Assembly: GCA_016708465.1 (NCBI GenBank)
Contig: JADJFT010000003.1
Span: 62,001 to 126,000, forward strand
Source of the DNA: Rhodanobacteraceae bacterium
GTDB taxonomy: Bacteria; Pseudomonadota; Gammaproteobacteria; Xanthomonadales; Ahniellaceae
DNA: 64,000 nucleotides
Direction: 5' to 3'
Below are positions 18,308 through 27,337 of this stretch, piece after piece. A model generated the notes under the pieces. The model had not been told where the DNA came from, made no database searches, and was given only the letters and a program-made list of their open reading frames with translations. A program made the position numbers and the translations under genes. The first letter of the stretch is position 1; every line of letters starts with the position of its first letter.

Positions 18308-19674
18308 AGACGCCCAAGACCGGGGCATCGCGCCGGCGAACATTGGGTCTGTGGATGAACGGCGAGTTCGTGGGTACGTGGCGACTGGACGCCGGCGGAG
18401 AAGATGTCCTCGAATACGACTTGGCTTGGAAGGCCGCGTCGCTTGGACGTCCGCTGTCGATTTCCCTGCCTTTCACGCCGGGATCGACCGCACATCGCGG
18501 TGCTGTGGTTCGGACCTATTTCGACAACCTTCTGCCCGACAGTCATGACATCCGGGCCAGAGCAGCCAGTCGTTTCAAAGCCCGGTCCACTGACGCGTTC
18601 GACCTGCTGGCGCAAATCGGAAGGGATTGCGTGGGTGCGCTGCAGATCCTGCCGGAGGGCTCCGCCCCAGGGGATGTGGGCATCGTCCACGCGACGCCGC
18701 TGGGCGAACAGGACGTCGCCGCAATCCTGCGGCGCACCGTAGCGTCGCCTGCATTGGCCGGTGCCGTCTCGACGCATGATGCCGACTTCAGGATCTCGAT
18801 CGCCGGCGCGCAGGAAAAGACCGCACTGCTGAACGTCAACGGCCAGTGGTGCCGACCGCACGGCGCGACACCGACCACCCACATCCTCAAGCTGCCCATG
18901 GGGCTGGTCGGGAACATGAGGCTGGACCTCAGCCACTCGATTGAAAACGAGTGGCTCTGTGCCCGGATACTGGCCGGCTACGGGCTGCCGGTGGCCGACT
19001 GCGTACCGCTGCAGTTCGAGGACATGAAGGTTTTGTCGGTGACACGCTTCGACCGCGCCTGGCGGAACGGGCCTCGCGGCCAGTGGCTGGCAAGGCTGCC
19101 GCAGGAAGACTTCTGCCAGGCAACCGGGACGCCGGCGGCATCGAAATACGAGGGCGATGGCGGCCCCGGCATCGACCGGATCATGGGCCTACTGGCCACG
19201 TCCGCGGAAGCCGAGCAGGATCGGCGAACTTTCTTCCTGGCCCAACTGCTGTTCTGGATGCTTCGCGCACCCGATGGCCACGCCAAGAACTTCAGCCTGT
19301 CCATTCTCTCCGGAGGGGCCTACGCGCTGACGCCCCTCTACGACGTGATGTCAGCATGGCCGGTCATTGGCGAAGCGCCCAACCAGTTGTCCGCGCACAA
19401 AGTGACATTGGCCATGGCGATCCGCGCCAGCAATGTGCACTGGAAGATGAAGGAAGTTCAGCGTAGGCATTGGCTGGCGATCGGCCGGAAGTACGGTGTA
19501 CTGGACGACATTGGACGGACAGTGGACGCACTTGTCGAGAAAATCGTAAAGCGTACGCCCTTCGTCATCGCCAGCATTGAATCGACGTTACCCACAGGTT
19601 TTCCGGCCTCCGTGAGTGAGCCGGTTCTGTTTGGCCTGCAAGAGGGCGCGATACGATTGGCGTCGAGCGAATAG
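18301..19674 (+). CDS. hipA: HipA family serine/threonine kinase toxin
   Basis: 457 residues, the size of E. coli HipA (440). An N-terminal subdomain (LGLWMNGEFVGTWRLD) is followed by the activation-loop motif SIAGAQEKTALL (about residue 165), whose serine is the autophosphorylation site in known HipA. The catalytic loop DGHAKNFSLS (about 324) and the metal-binding LYDVMSAWP (about 347) follow. All key residues are present, so the kinase should be active. HipA of E. coli phosphorylates glutamyl-tRNA synthetase and causes growth arrest and persistence; the target here is not known. It is cotranscribed with hipB and lies in the tRNA-Arg accessory stretch. Confidence 0.93.
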   Translation: MVKTPKTGASRRRTLGLWMNGEFVGTWRLDAGGEDVLEYDLAWKAASLGRPLSISLPFTPGSTAHRGAVVRTYFDNLLPDSHDIRARAASRFKARSTDAFDLLAQIGRDCVGALQILPEGSAPGDVGIVHATPLGEQDVAAILRRTVASPALAGAVSTHDADFRISIAGAQEKTALLNVNGQWCRPHGATPTTHILKLPMGLVGNMRLDLSHSIENEWLCARILAGYGLPVADCVPLQFEDMKVLSVTRFDRAWRNGPRGQWLARLPQEDFCQATGTPAASKYEGDGGPGIDRIMGLLATSAEAEQDRRTFFLAQLLFWMLRAPDGHAKNFSLSILSGGAYALTPLYDVMSAWPVIGEAPNQLSAHKVTLAMAIRASNVHWKMKEVQRRHWLAIGRKYGVLDDIGRTVDALVEKIVKRTPFVIASIESTLPTGFPASVSEPVLFGLQEGAIRLASSE

Positions 19675-19933
19675 GCCAAGATCAACGGCAGCCAGGCCAC
19701 CCGAAATACGCCGCGTAAAGTCACTTGGGCACAAGATGCGGGCGCCAATGATTCTGATCAGCGAGACCGGCGTACGGAGATCAGCGCACCAAACTATTGC
19801 GGGATGCTGGTCGTACGATGCCCGACGCACCATCGGACAAACCTTCAAGTCCGTTCGATATCCGGATGTGGTCTTGCTTGGCGAAAGATTGCCCTCTCTC
19901 AGTTCTTGAGACAGCGGCCGGTGATGATGAGGC
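19675..19933 (+). other. Intergenic stretch without a recognised gene
   Basis: Between hipA and the small gene at 19934. One frame is open and overlaps the end of hipA, but its product is basic and has no recognisable family. No repeats or RNA motifs were seen. Confidence 0.4.
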
Positions 19934-20179
19934 ATGCAACCCGCCGTCGCCTTCGAATCCGCCCTCGACTGGAACCGCTGCCATCCGCCTGGAACGCGCG
20001 TGACCGTGCGTCTGGCGGATGGGCGCGAAGTCTCGACCACCACGGCGTCGTGGGCGCAGCAGTGGGGATCGTTCGCGGTGTTGTCGCTGGCGTGTCTGGA
20101 CGGCCTCTGGACCACCAGCGCACTGGTGCCCGCGCTGGACCTGTTCGAAGACGCTGAATCCCTGGGGGCATTGCAATGA
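19934..20179 (+). CDS. Small hypothetical protein
   Basis: 81 residues, beginning MQPAVAFESALDWNRCHPPG. The middle reads as a compact beta-rich domain (GTRVTVRLADGREVSTTTAS then WAQQWGSFAVLSL) and the composition is that of a real protein rather than a shadow frame. It has no signal peptide or membrane segment. I do not recognise the family. It lies downstream of hipBA inside the tRNA-Arg accessory stretch, with a weak GAGG-type site before the ATG. A role in the island is possible but unsupported. Confidence 0.55.
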   Translation: MQPAVAFESALDWNRCHPPGTRVTVRLADGREVSTTTASWAQQWGSFAVLSLACLDGLWTTSALVPALDLFEDAESLGALQ

Positions 20180-20220
20180 TCGACGAGAACGACGAACGAA
20201 TGTGCGGACATCGTCTTCTG

Positions 20221-20265
20221 CACTGATTGATCCAGCTGCCGCGTAGGCAGCTCAGAAAATCAGTG
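20221..20265. repeat. Solitary type I-F CRISPR repeat-like sequence in a nested hairpin
   Basis: The segment 20231-20258 ends in CTGCCGCGTAGGCAGCTCAGAAA. Compared from memory with the Pseudomonas type I-F repeat, 21 of the last 23 bases agree, including the CTGCC/GGCAG stem; the first five bases differ. Outer arms CACTGATT (20221-20228) and AATCAGTG (20258-20265) share the same centre of symmetry as the inner arms AGCTGCC/GGCAGCT, so the whole 45 bases can fold as one interrupted hairpin. No second repeat is found at a spacer distance on either side, so this is not an array. It could be a remnant, a solitary repeat, or a terminator between hipBA and the convergent aldehyde dehydrogenase gene. 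Confidence 0.5.
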
Positions 20266-20355
20266 TTTGAACGGATGACGCACGCAGTTGCCGAAGATCA
20301 CGCGGACGATCGCGAAGTTCTGGATTGCAGGCGGTGCTAGGGGCCGGGCGCCAAC

Positions 20356-21786
20356 CTACTTGCGCAGGCTGATCACTTGCGGGCGGGTGACGCCCTTGAG
20401 GCCTTCGACACCGAACTCGACGCCGTGGCCGGAGCCCTTGATTCCGCCGAACGGCACCATCGGGTGGATCATGCCGTGCTGGTTGATCCACACCGTGCCG
20501 GCTTCGATGCGTTCGGCAACGGCGCGGGCGGCGATGAGGTCGGAAGACCAGACCGAGGCGCCGAGTCCTGCCGGCAGACGGTTGGCGCTGGCGATGGCGT
20601 CTTCGACGCTGTCGTAGGCGATGATCGGTAGCACCGGGCCGAACTGTTCTTCGTCGACCAGGCGGTCGCCGTCCTTGAGTCCGGTCACCAGCGTCAGCGG
20701 ATGGAACAACCCGGCGCCCTCGCGTGGCACGCCGCCGCAGACGATGTCGGCACCGGCAGCACGGGCGCTGGCGACGAGGTCATTGACCTTGTCGAATTGC
20801 ATGCGGTTCTGGATCGGTCCCATCGCGATGCCGGGTTCGAGGCCGTTGCCCATCGGCATCGCCTCGGCGAGCGCTTTCAACGCCGCGACCGTCGCATCGT
20901 GCAGGGCGCGCGGCACATACAGGCGCTTGATGCAGGCGCAGGTCTGGCCCATGTTCAGGAATGCGCCCCAGAACAGACCCATCGCGATTTGCGCTGGATC
21001 GGCGTCGGGCAGCACGATGGCGGCGTCGTTGCCGCCGAGTTCGAGGGTCACCGGCACATGTCGGCGTGCCGCGACTTCGGCGATACGTGCACCGGTGTTG
21101 CCGGAGCCGGTGAACAGAATCTTGTCGACGCCCGCGTCTTCGACCAATCGGGCACCGACGGCACCGCCGCCGCTGACGCTGTTGATCACGCCGGGCGGCA
21201 ACACCGCAGCGATCAGCCGCACCAGTTCCAGGGTGCCGATCGAGGTGTATTCGGAGGGCTTGATCACCACCGTATTGCCCATGCGAAGCGCCGGCACGAT
21301 CTGCCAGATGGCGATCAGCAGCGGCCAGTTCCACGGCGCAATTGCGGCCACCACACCGTAAGGACGGCGCACCAGTTCGTCGCGGCGGGTGTCGTCTTCG
21401 AAGACCACTTCGGCGGGCAGATCGAGGCTTGCCGGCACCTGCGTCCACACCTCGCAGCCCCAGAGTTCAAAGCGCGATCCCGGTACCTCGGTCGGACCCA
21501 GCCCACCGAGCGGCTTGCCCTGCTCGCGCGTCACCCATTCGGCCAGCATCGGCGCGTTGCCGTGGATCACTGCCGCAACCTCCATCAGCAACGCCTTGCG
21601 CTCAGCGTCTGGGCGTGCCGCCCAGGTCGGTTGTGCCGCCCGCGCCGCGCTGACTGCCGCCGCGACTTCAGCGTCGTCGCTGACCGGCACCCGGCCGAGC
21701 GCTTCGCCGGTGGCCGGGTTGAACGATTCGAAGCTGCGCTTGGCGGCAACTGCACTGCCGCCGATCGTGTTGAGGAACGTTTGCAT
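20356..21786 (-). CDS. Aldehyde dehydrogenase (NAD(P)-dependent)
   Basis: 476 residues, a complete member of the ALDH superfamily. The Rossmann region APWNWPLLIAIWQIVPALRM, the Gly motif FTGSGNTG, the general base Glu in LELGGNDA and the catalytic Cys in GQTCACIK are present. The C-terminal EEQFGPVLPIIAY and PFGGIKGSGHGVE complete the pattern. It is divergent from the aromatic aminotransferase (169-base gap) and close to the decarboxylase. In this setting it may oxidise aryl-acetaldehydes such as indole-3-acetaldehyde or phenylacetaldehyde; that substrate is inference from the neighbours. Confidence 0.93.
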   Translation of the reverse strand: MQTFLNTIGGSAVAAKRSFESFNPATGEALGRVPVSDDAEVAAAVSAARAAQPTWAARPDAERKALLMEVAAVIHGNAPMLAEWVTREQGKPLGGLGPTEVPGSRFELWGCEVWTQVPASLDLPAEVVFEDDTRRDELVRRPYGVVAAIAPWNWPLLIAIWQIVPALRMGNTVVIKPSEYTSIGTLELVRLIAAVLPPGVINSVSGGGAVGARLVEDAGVDKILFTGSGNTGARIAEVAARRHVPVTLELGGNDAAIVLPDADPAQIAMGLFWGAFLNMGQTCACIKRLYVPRALHDATVAALKALAEAMPMGNGLEPGIAMGPIQNRMQFDKVNDLVASARAAGADIVCGGVPREGAGLFHPLTLVTGLKDGDRLVDEEQFGPVLPIIAYDSVEDAIASANRLPAGLGASVWSSDLIAARAVAERIEAGTVWINQHGMIHPMVPFGGIKGSGHGVEFGVEGLKGVTRPQVISLRK

Positions 21787-21954
21787 GACGTGCTCCCGAA
21801 ATCAGAAAGACCGGCCCGGCAACGCGCGCCGCTGCCGTGATGGTGACACCGACCATCCTCCGTGCAATGCGGGCGTGGCATTGGGGTCGCTCAATGGTCA
21901 TGGCGGTGATGCCGCGTCATCATCACGTCCTTGCCCAGTATCGAGGTCGAATCC

Positions 21955-23142
21955 ATGTTTCAGCACCTGCAGCCGGCGCCAGCCGATCCCATTCTCGGCT
22001 TGATGGCGCGTTTCCGCGAAGACCCGCGCCCGGATCGCATCGACTTGGGTGTCGGCGTGTTTCGCGACGCCGATGGCCGCACGCCGATCATGCGTGCGGT
22101 GCGCAGTGCCGAGCAGCTACGTTTCGCCGAGGAAGACAGCAAGGTCTACCAAGGCATGGCCGGCGATCCGGCGTTCAACGTGGCGATCGGCGAACTGGCG
22201 CTCGGTCCTCTGGCCGCGACGTTGGCCGATCGCGTCGGCGTGGTGCAAACGCCGGGCGGGACCGCAGCATTGCGCGTCGCCGCCGACTTGATCCACACCG
22301 CGCGCCCCGGGGCACGCATCTGGCTCGCTGATCCGAGTTGGGACAACCATGCCGCCGTGGTTCGCGCGGCCGGGTTGCAGGTTGAGCGCTATCCGTACCT
22401 CGATCCATCCCGCACTGGCCTGCGCGCCGAGGCGATGTTGGCGGCACTGCGTGCGGTGCCGGCCGGCGACGCCGTGTTGTTGCAAGCCAGTTGCCACAAT
22501 CCGAGCGGCGTCGACATCCCCGCCGCGGTGTGGGCGGAAGTCGCAGAGACGGCGGTTCGCGGCGGCTTCCTGCCGATCATCGACATGGCCTACCAAGGTT
22601 TGGGCGACGGCTTGGATGAAGACGCGGCGGGCCTGCGCATGCTGGCGGCGCGCGTGCCGGAACTGCTACTGGCGCTGTCGTGCTCGAAGAACTTCGGGCT
22701 GTATCGCGAGCGCACCGGCGCACTCGCGGTGCTGACCGAGACTGGACCGCAGACCCGCGCCACGCTGTCGGTGCTTCTGCAAGGCGTGCGCAACGCTTAT
22801 TCGATGCCACCGGCGCATGGTGCGGCCTTGGTCGCGCGCATTTTGACGCGCCCAGCGCTGCGTCTGGACTGGGCCGATGAACTCGCCGGCATGCGTGCGC
22901 ACATCGGCCACATGCGTGACGGCTTGGCCGAACAGCTCGCGGCGCGTGGGCTCGATCTCGCGTACCTGCGGCACCAGCGCGGCATGTTCTCGTTCCTGAA
23001 CGTGCCGGTCGCGGCGATTGCGCGACTGCGCGAAGAACAGGGCATCTATCTGCTCGACTCTGGTCGCATCAATCTCGCCGGGCTTTCCGACGTTCACCTC
23101 GACCGCGTCGCCAGCGCGTTGCAACCGTTGCTGGCCGTCTGA
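21955..23142 (+). CDS. Aromatic amino acid / aspartate aminotransferase (class I)
   Basis: 395-residue fold-type I PLP transaminase of the AspC/TyrB group. The start MFQHLQPAPADPILGLMARF matches this group, the PLP lysine is in SCSKNFGLYRERTGAL, and the substrate-carboxylate arginine region lies near the C terminus. GVGVFRDADGRTPIMRAV and CHNPSGVD are further signatures. The ATG at 21955 has GAGGT upstream. It converts aspartate or aromatic amino acids to 2-oxo acids. Adjacency to an arylpyruvate decarboxylase suggests Trp/Phe/Tyr as substrates, but the sequence alone does not separate AspC from TyrB. Confidence 0.9.
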   Translation: MFQHLQPAPADPILGLMARFREDPRPDRIDLGVGVFRDADGRTPIMRAVRSAEQLRFAEEDSKVYQGMAGDPAFNVAIGELALGPLAATLADRVGVVQTPGGTAALRVAADLIHTARPGARIWLADPSWDNHAAVVRAAGLQVERYPYLDPSRTGLRAEAMLAALRAVPAGDAVLLQASCHNPSGVDIPAAVWAEVAETAVRGGFLPIIDMAYQGLGDGLDEDAAGLRMLAARVPELLLALSCSKNFGLYRERTGALAVLTETGPQTRATLSVLLQGVRNAYSMPPAHGAALVARILTRPALRLDWADELAGMRAHIGHMRDGLAEQLAARGLDLAYLRHQRGMFSFLNVPVAAIARLREEQGIYLLDSGRINLAGLSDVHLDRVASALQPLLAV

Positions 23143-23163
23143 TCTGGTCTGTGCGCCGGTCGT

Positions 23164-24816
23164 CTAGGCGGTTACCGCTGCCACTTCGCCACTGGCTCGC
23201 AGCGCGCGAATGCCATCGGCGAAGCGGCGCAGTGTCGGCGTGCTGTCGCCGGGCTTCACCATCAATTCGATCAACTGAAAGCGGCCGCGGCGGGTAAATG
23301 CTTTGTCCAGCGCATCGGCAAACTCGGCGCGCGTTTGCACGCGATAGCCGTCGCCACCGAGCGCGTCCGCCAGTCGCGCGTAGGCCCAGTCGCCGAGGTC
23401 CGCGCAACGCGATTCCGGCTGGAATGCCCGGATCATCTCCCAGCTCTGGTTATTGAGCACGATGACGATCGGGTCGATGCCATAGCGACGGCAGTTGCCA
23501 AGCTCCCAGCCGCTCATCTGGAACGCACCGTCGCCGACCAGAATCAGCGGCCGCTCACCGGAGGTGACGGCGATGCCGATGCCGGCCGGTACGCCGAAGC
23601 CCATCGAGGCGTAATAACCGGGCGCGACCAGCGGCGTCGGGATCAATTCCATCGCCGCGAACAGGCAGTCGCCGATGTCGGAGACGACCGTGAACGGGCC
23701 ATCGCGGCGGATGCGGTCATTGAGCGCGCGGCTGATGTCGGCGGCGGCAACTGGTTGTGAATCGGCGACCATTCCGGACGGATAATCCGGCACCGGTGGC
23801 CGCGGCCGTGGCGGTGCAACGACCATGCCTTCGGTCAGTTGCAGCATCGTCGTGACCAGCGCTGCGAGTGGCACGTCGTGATAGACGTGGTGACTAACGC
23901 GCGCTTGTCGCTGCGCCGCGACCAGCGCGCGGCGGAAGTCGATGCGCTCGGCACTGACGCCGAAGTTGCTGTCGGACAGGATCGCGCCCAGCATCACCGG
24001 TAGATCGGACTCGTCGAGCAGTCGCGTGGTCGCCGGGTCGCCGGCGATGCCGAGGTAGGTGCCGTGAACGTCGAGGCCGTGGTCCGCCAGCAGGCCGCGG
24101 CCCATGAATGTGGTCAGCACCGGTAACGATAGCCGCCGCGCCAGTTCCGCGACCTCGGTTTCGATACCGAAGCGGCGCACTTCTACGTCGACCACCAACA
24201 CTGGCTGTTTCGCCGCACGAATGCGCTCCAGCCATTCTGCGGCGCATTCGGCGACGGCTTCGGCATCGTGCGGTCGTGGCGGCAGTACCGGCACCGGCGC
24301 ACACGCGCGCAGCGCCATGTCGCGCGGCAACTCGATCAACACCGGCTGCGAAAACTCGATGCAGCTGCGCAGCACGCGAGCGATGTCGTCCGGCGCGCGC
24401 AATGGGTCGGTCAGCCGCACGCGGTCGCAGGTGATCTCGCCGAAGATGCGCCACTGCGAATCGACGCTGCGCACCTGATGGTGCAACACCAAGCCCGAGT
24501 GCGCTTCGATTTCGCCAGGGCAGCCGGCGACCACAACCAGCGGTGAGCGCTCGGCGTAGGCACCGGAGACGGCATTGACCACATTCAGCGCACCGGCGCC
24601 GTAGGTCACTGCAACCACGCTGATGCCGCAGTTCATCCGTGCCGCGGCATCGGCGGCGAAGCCGAGCGCCGGTTCGTGGCTGAGCGCGATCAGCGGCAAG
24701 ATGCCGCTGTCTTCGATCTGACGGAACAGCGGCAGGATGAAGTCGCCGTGGATGCCGAAGATTTCGCGGGCGCCATGCGCTTTGAGCGCGTGGAGTAGAG
24801 ACAGTCCAAGAGTCAT
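23164..24816 (-). CDS. ipdC: Indolepyruvate/phenylpyruvate decarboxylase (ThDP-dependent)
   Basis: 550 residues. The layout matches Azospirillum-type phenylpyruvate/indole-3-pyruvate decarboxylase: FGIHGDFILPLFRQIED, the cofactor-activating Glu in LSHEPALGFAADAAAR, TYGAGALNVVNAVSGAYAE, GRGLLADHGLDVHGTY, and the ThDP motif GDGAFQMSGWELGNCRR followed by NNQSWEM. PGYYASMGFGVPAGIGI is almost diagnostic for that group. It decarboxylates arylpyruvates to aryl-acetaldehydes (indole-3-acetaldehyde in the auxin pathway, phenylacetaldehyde in phenylalanine catabolism). It is convergent with the aminotransferase, with 21 bases between stops. The start at 24816 is chosen by family alignment. Confidence 0.92.
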   Translation of the reverse strand: MTLGLSLLHALKAHGAREIFGIHGDFILPLFRQIEDSGILPLIALSHEPALGFAADAAARMNCGISVVAVTYGAGALNVVNAVSGAYAERSPLVVVAGCPGEIEAHSGLVLHHQVRSVDSQWRIFGEITCDRVRLTDPLRAPDDIARVLRSCIEFSQPVLIELPRDMALRACAPVPVLPPRPHDAEAVAECAAEWLERIRAAKQPVLVVDVEVRRFGIETEVAELARRLSLPVLTTFMGRGLLADHGLDVHGTYLGIAGDPATTRLLDESDLPVMLGAILSDSNFGVSAERIDFRRALVAAQRQARVSHHVYHDVPLAALVTTMLQLTEGMVVAPPRPRPPVPDYPSGMVADSQPVAAADISRALNDRIRRDGPFTVVSDIGDCLFAAMELIPTPLVAPGYYASMGFGVPAGIGIAVTSGERPLILVGDGAFQMSGWELGNCRRYGIDPIVIVLNNQSWEMIRAFQPESRCADLGDWAYARLADALGGDGYRVQTRAEFADALDKAFTRRGRFQLIELMVKPGDSTPTLRRFADGIRALRASGEVAAVTA

Positions 24817-24979
24817 GGGACGCGGCCAGTGCAAGGAGGGCGCTACCGTGACCGCGCGCCGGCCGCGTGGCGTTGACTTGGGTCAACGCGAATGCGCCCG
24901 GTCTGCGCAGTCGCCCGGTCAACCCTTTGCCGGTGATCGCGTTAGACGGCTCAGGTGCAGCAAACAGTGGCGGTGGCAG

Positions 24980-27234
24980 ATGCGGTACTTGTTGTTGGCT
25001 TTGCTGCTGGTCTTGGTGGCGCCGCTGTGTGCGGCAGAACGTGCCGAGGACGGGGTGTGGTGGAATCCGGACGCTTCCGGCACCGGCTTCCAGATCGAGC
25101 ATCAGGGTGACCTGTACATGCTCGCGTTCTATTTGTACGACCCCGATGGCCGGCAACTGTGGCTGACCAGTTCGGCGTCCTGGGATGCAAGTGTTGGGGA
25201 AGACAATGGTATCGGTCGCTTGCGTGGCAGCCTTTGGCGCTACGCCGACGGCCAATGCTTGGCCTGTGCGTGGCGTATGCCAGTGGCTGCGATGCACGCA
25301 GCCGGTGACTTCGAACTCGAGTTTCAGGCGGCGGATCGCGCCACCCTGCACTGGGGCGGCGCGAGCATGCCGGTACAGCGCATCGCCTACGCGTGGGCCG
25401 ACCGGCTTGCTCGCTTCGAGGGTCGTTGGCTGCTGACTGAACGCAACGGTGAGTTGCCGGGCGCCACCGTCGCGCTGCGCGCCGAAGTGGCGGCAGATGG
25501 TGCAAGCGCGACGTTGCGCGATGCCGGCGGCGCGACCATCGCGACGCTGCGTCGTGACGGCTTCGGGCTGATCTACCAATCGGTGTCGGCCGATCTGCCG
25601 TTGCCGCTGGTGGTGGCCGAGCGTGACCGGTTCGTTGCCAGCGATGGCAACCAGCGCAGCGTGGTCGGTGTGCGCACCGACGACATCGCACTCGATGGTG
25701 ACCTGGCGCCGCCCGCAGGCGCGTGGGGTGTGCGCATCGATGCTGCGCTTGCGGAGGGCGCAATGAAGCGCTTGCTCGGCGTCAACAAGGGCCCGAGGCA
25801 GGTGGTCGGAACGCCCCGGGTTACGACTACGACAGTTCGGCGCTGTACCGGGCCTTTGGCGTGCAGAGCGTGCGTCTGCACGATGTCGGCGTCGATCTCT
25901 GCGACATCTATGACGATGCCCGCATCGAGAATCTGGTGACACAGCCGCCGACGCCGCTCACGACCTGCGTCAACACGCCGAACGGGGCGGCACCAAGGGT
26001 GGCGTGGACAGTGCGCGACCCGGCACTGGTCGATACCACTGCGCGCTACGATTTCAGCGCCATGGATACGCAGGTGGCGAGCGTGCTGGCGGTCGGTGCG
26101 CGCATTTACCTGCGCCTCGGCGAGAGTTTCAATGGCCCCAACGACAGCGGCGACGTGGCGTCTTGGGCTGCGGTTGCCGGCAATGTTTATCGGCACCTGA
26201 TCGGCGGCTTCGCGGCGAATGCAGCGGCGACTGCTGATCCCGAGTACGTCGAAGTCCACAATGAACCCGACGGAATGTTTTGGAATGGTGACGATGCCGA
26301 TTTCTACGCGTTATTCGGGCAAAGCGTCGACCACGTTCGCGCCCACGCGGCGACGGCAATGCACCCCGTCCGCATCGGTGGACCGGGCTTTACCCGCAAT
26401 GTGCTGCGCGGCATGGCGACGCCGGGCTCGCTGACCCAAGGCTTCGTCGGCACGGTTGGTCCGTCACGGCTCGGCTTCTACTCGGCGCACTATTACGGCG
26501 ACTGCGCCGTGACCACGCTGCCGCAGCTGCGCGACTGGTTGCGCACGCTGCGCGGGCAACTCGCGCTACAGGGTCTGGCCGACACACCGCTGCACATCAG
26601 CGAATGGAATATTGGTCTCGGCCAAGCCTGCGGCGATGCCATCTTCGATACGCCGCGGCTCGCGAGCTTTGTCGCCTCGGCGCTGGTGCTGATGCACGAG
26701 GATGCGTTCGCGATCGAGGCCGCGCACTACTACGCCGGTACCACGGTGATGTCGTTGTTCAAGGTCGATGACGGCAATCCGGCGATCGACATCCGCCCCG
26801 GTGCATGGGGCTTCTGGGGCTTTCACGAATTGGCAGCGGGCACTCGGCTGGCCAGCGAAACGTGTGCGCAGAGTCAGTGCGGCAACTTCGGCGATCATCC
26901 GGACGCGCCGGCGGTGCTTGCAGCGCGTGTTGCCGGCGGTGGCCTGCGCCTGTTGGTCGCGAATGACAGCGCCAGCGCGCGCAGTCTCGCGGTGCAGGTA
27001 CGCAACATTGAAGCGGTCACCACTGCACGGGTGCGCACCGCGCCATCGCAAGCAACACGCCGCGTTGAAACCCGCGTCAGCGGTCAGACCGTGGCAGTAA
27101 CCGATGCCGGTGCTGCGGCGGCGTTGGCGGCAGTGACTGAAACAACGCTGCCGGTGCGTCGCGAAGGTGAGCGCAGCCTCGCGTTCGACCTTGCGCTCGC
27201 GCCCTACGCCGTCGTCGTCGTCGACTTGATGTGA
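24980..27234 (+). CDS. Secreted glycoside hydrolase (GH39-like, clan A) with N-terminal WW-SGxGF domain, frameshifted
   Basis: A signal peptide (YLLLALLLVLVAPLCAAERA) precedes a domain beginning DGVWWNPDASGTGFQIEHQG. A catalytic TIM-barrel part follows from about residue 270: KRLLGVNKGPRQ, YRAFGVQSVRLHDVGVDL, the acid/base Glu in EVHNEPDGMFW and the nucleophile Glu in HISEWNIGLG, as in GH39 and related clan-A families. A C-terminal beta domain follows. The frame breaks near 25809, where one base is missing between GPRQVVG and NAPGYDYDSS; otherwise one gene of about 750 codons. The substrate is unknown; xylan- or glycan-derived beta-glycosides are possible. Confidence 0.82.
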
Positions 27235-27282
27235 GTTCGGCGCACAGCGCCCGCTCGGCTAGACGATATCGTTGTGCTGCAA

Positions 27283-27319
27283 CGGGCGCTCGATCGCACA
27301 ACGTACGATCGAGCGCCCG
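27283..27319. terminator. Long hairpin between convergent genes
   Basis: Perfect 14-base stem (CGGGCGCTCGATCG / CGATCGAGCGCCCG) with a 9-base loop, between the glycoside hydrolase stop and the end of the convergent PPC-domain gene. There is no clear T run on either side. It probably acts as a bidirectional terminator; a REP-type element is the alternative. Confidence 0.6.
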
Positions 27320-27337
27320 GCAAGTCAGATCCCAAAA

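Noticed and set aside
20221..20265. A CRISPR array
   Set aside because: Only one repeat-like unit exists; no spacers and no cas genes are in the window.
23894..25942. A 682-codon open frame on the minus strand
   Set aside because: It lies across the decarboxylase and the glycosidase in another frame and reads as arginine-rich shadow sequence.
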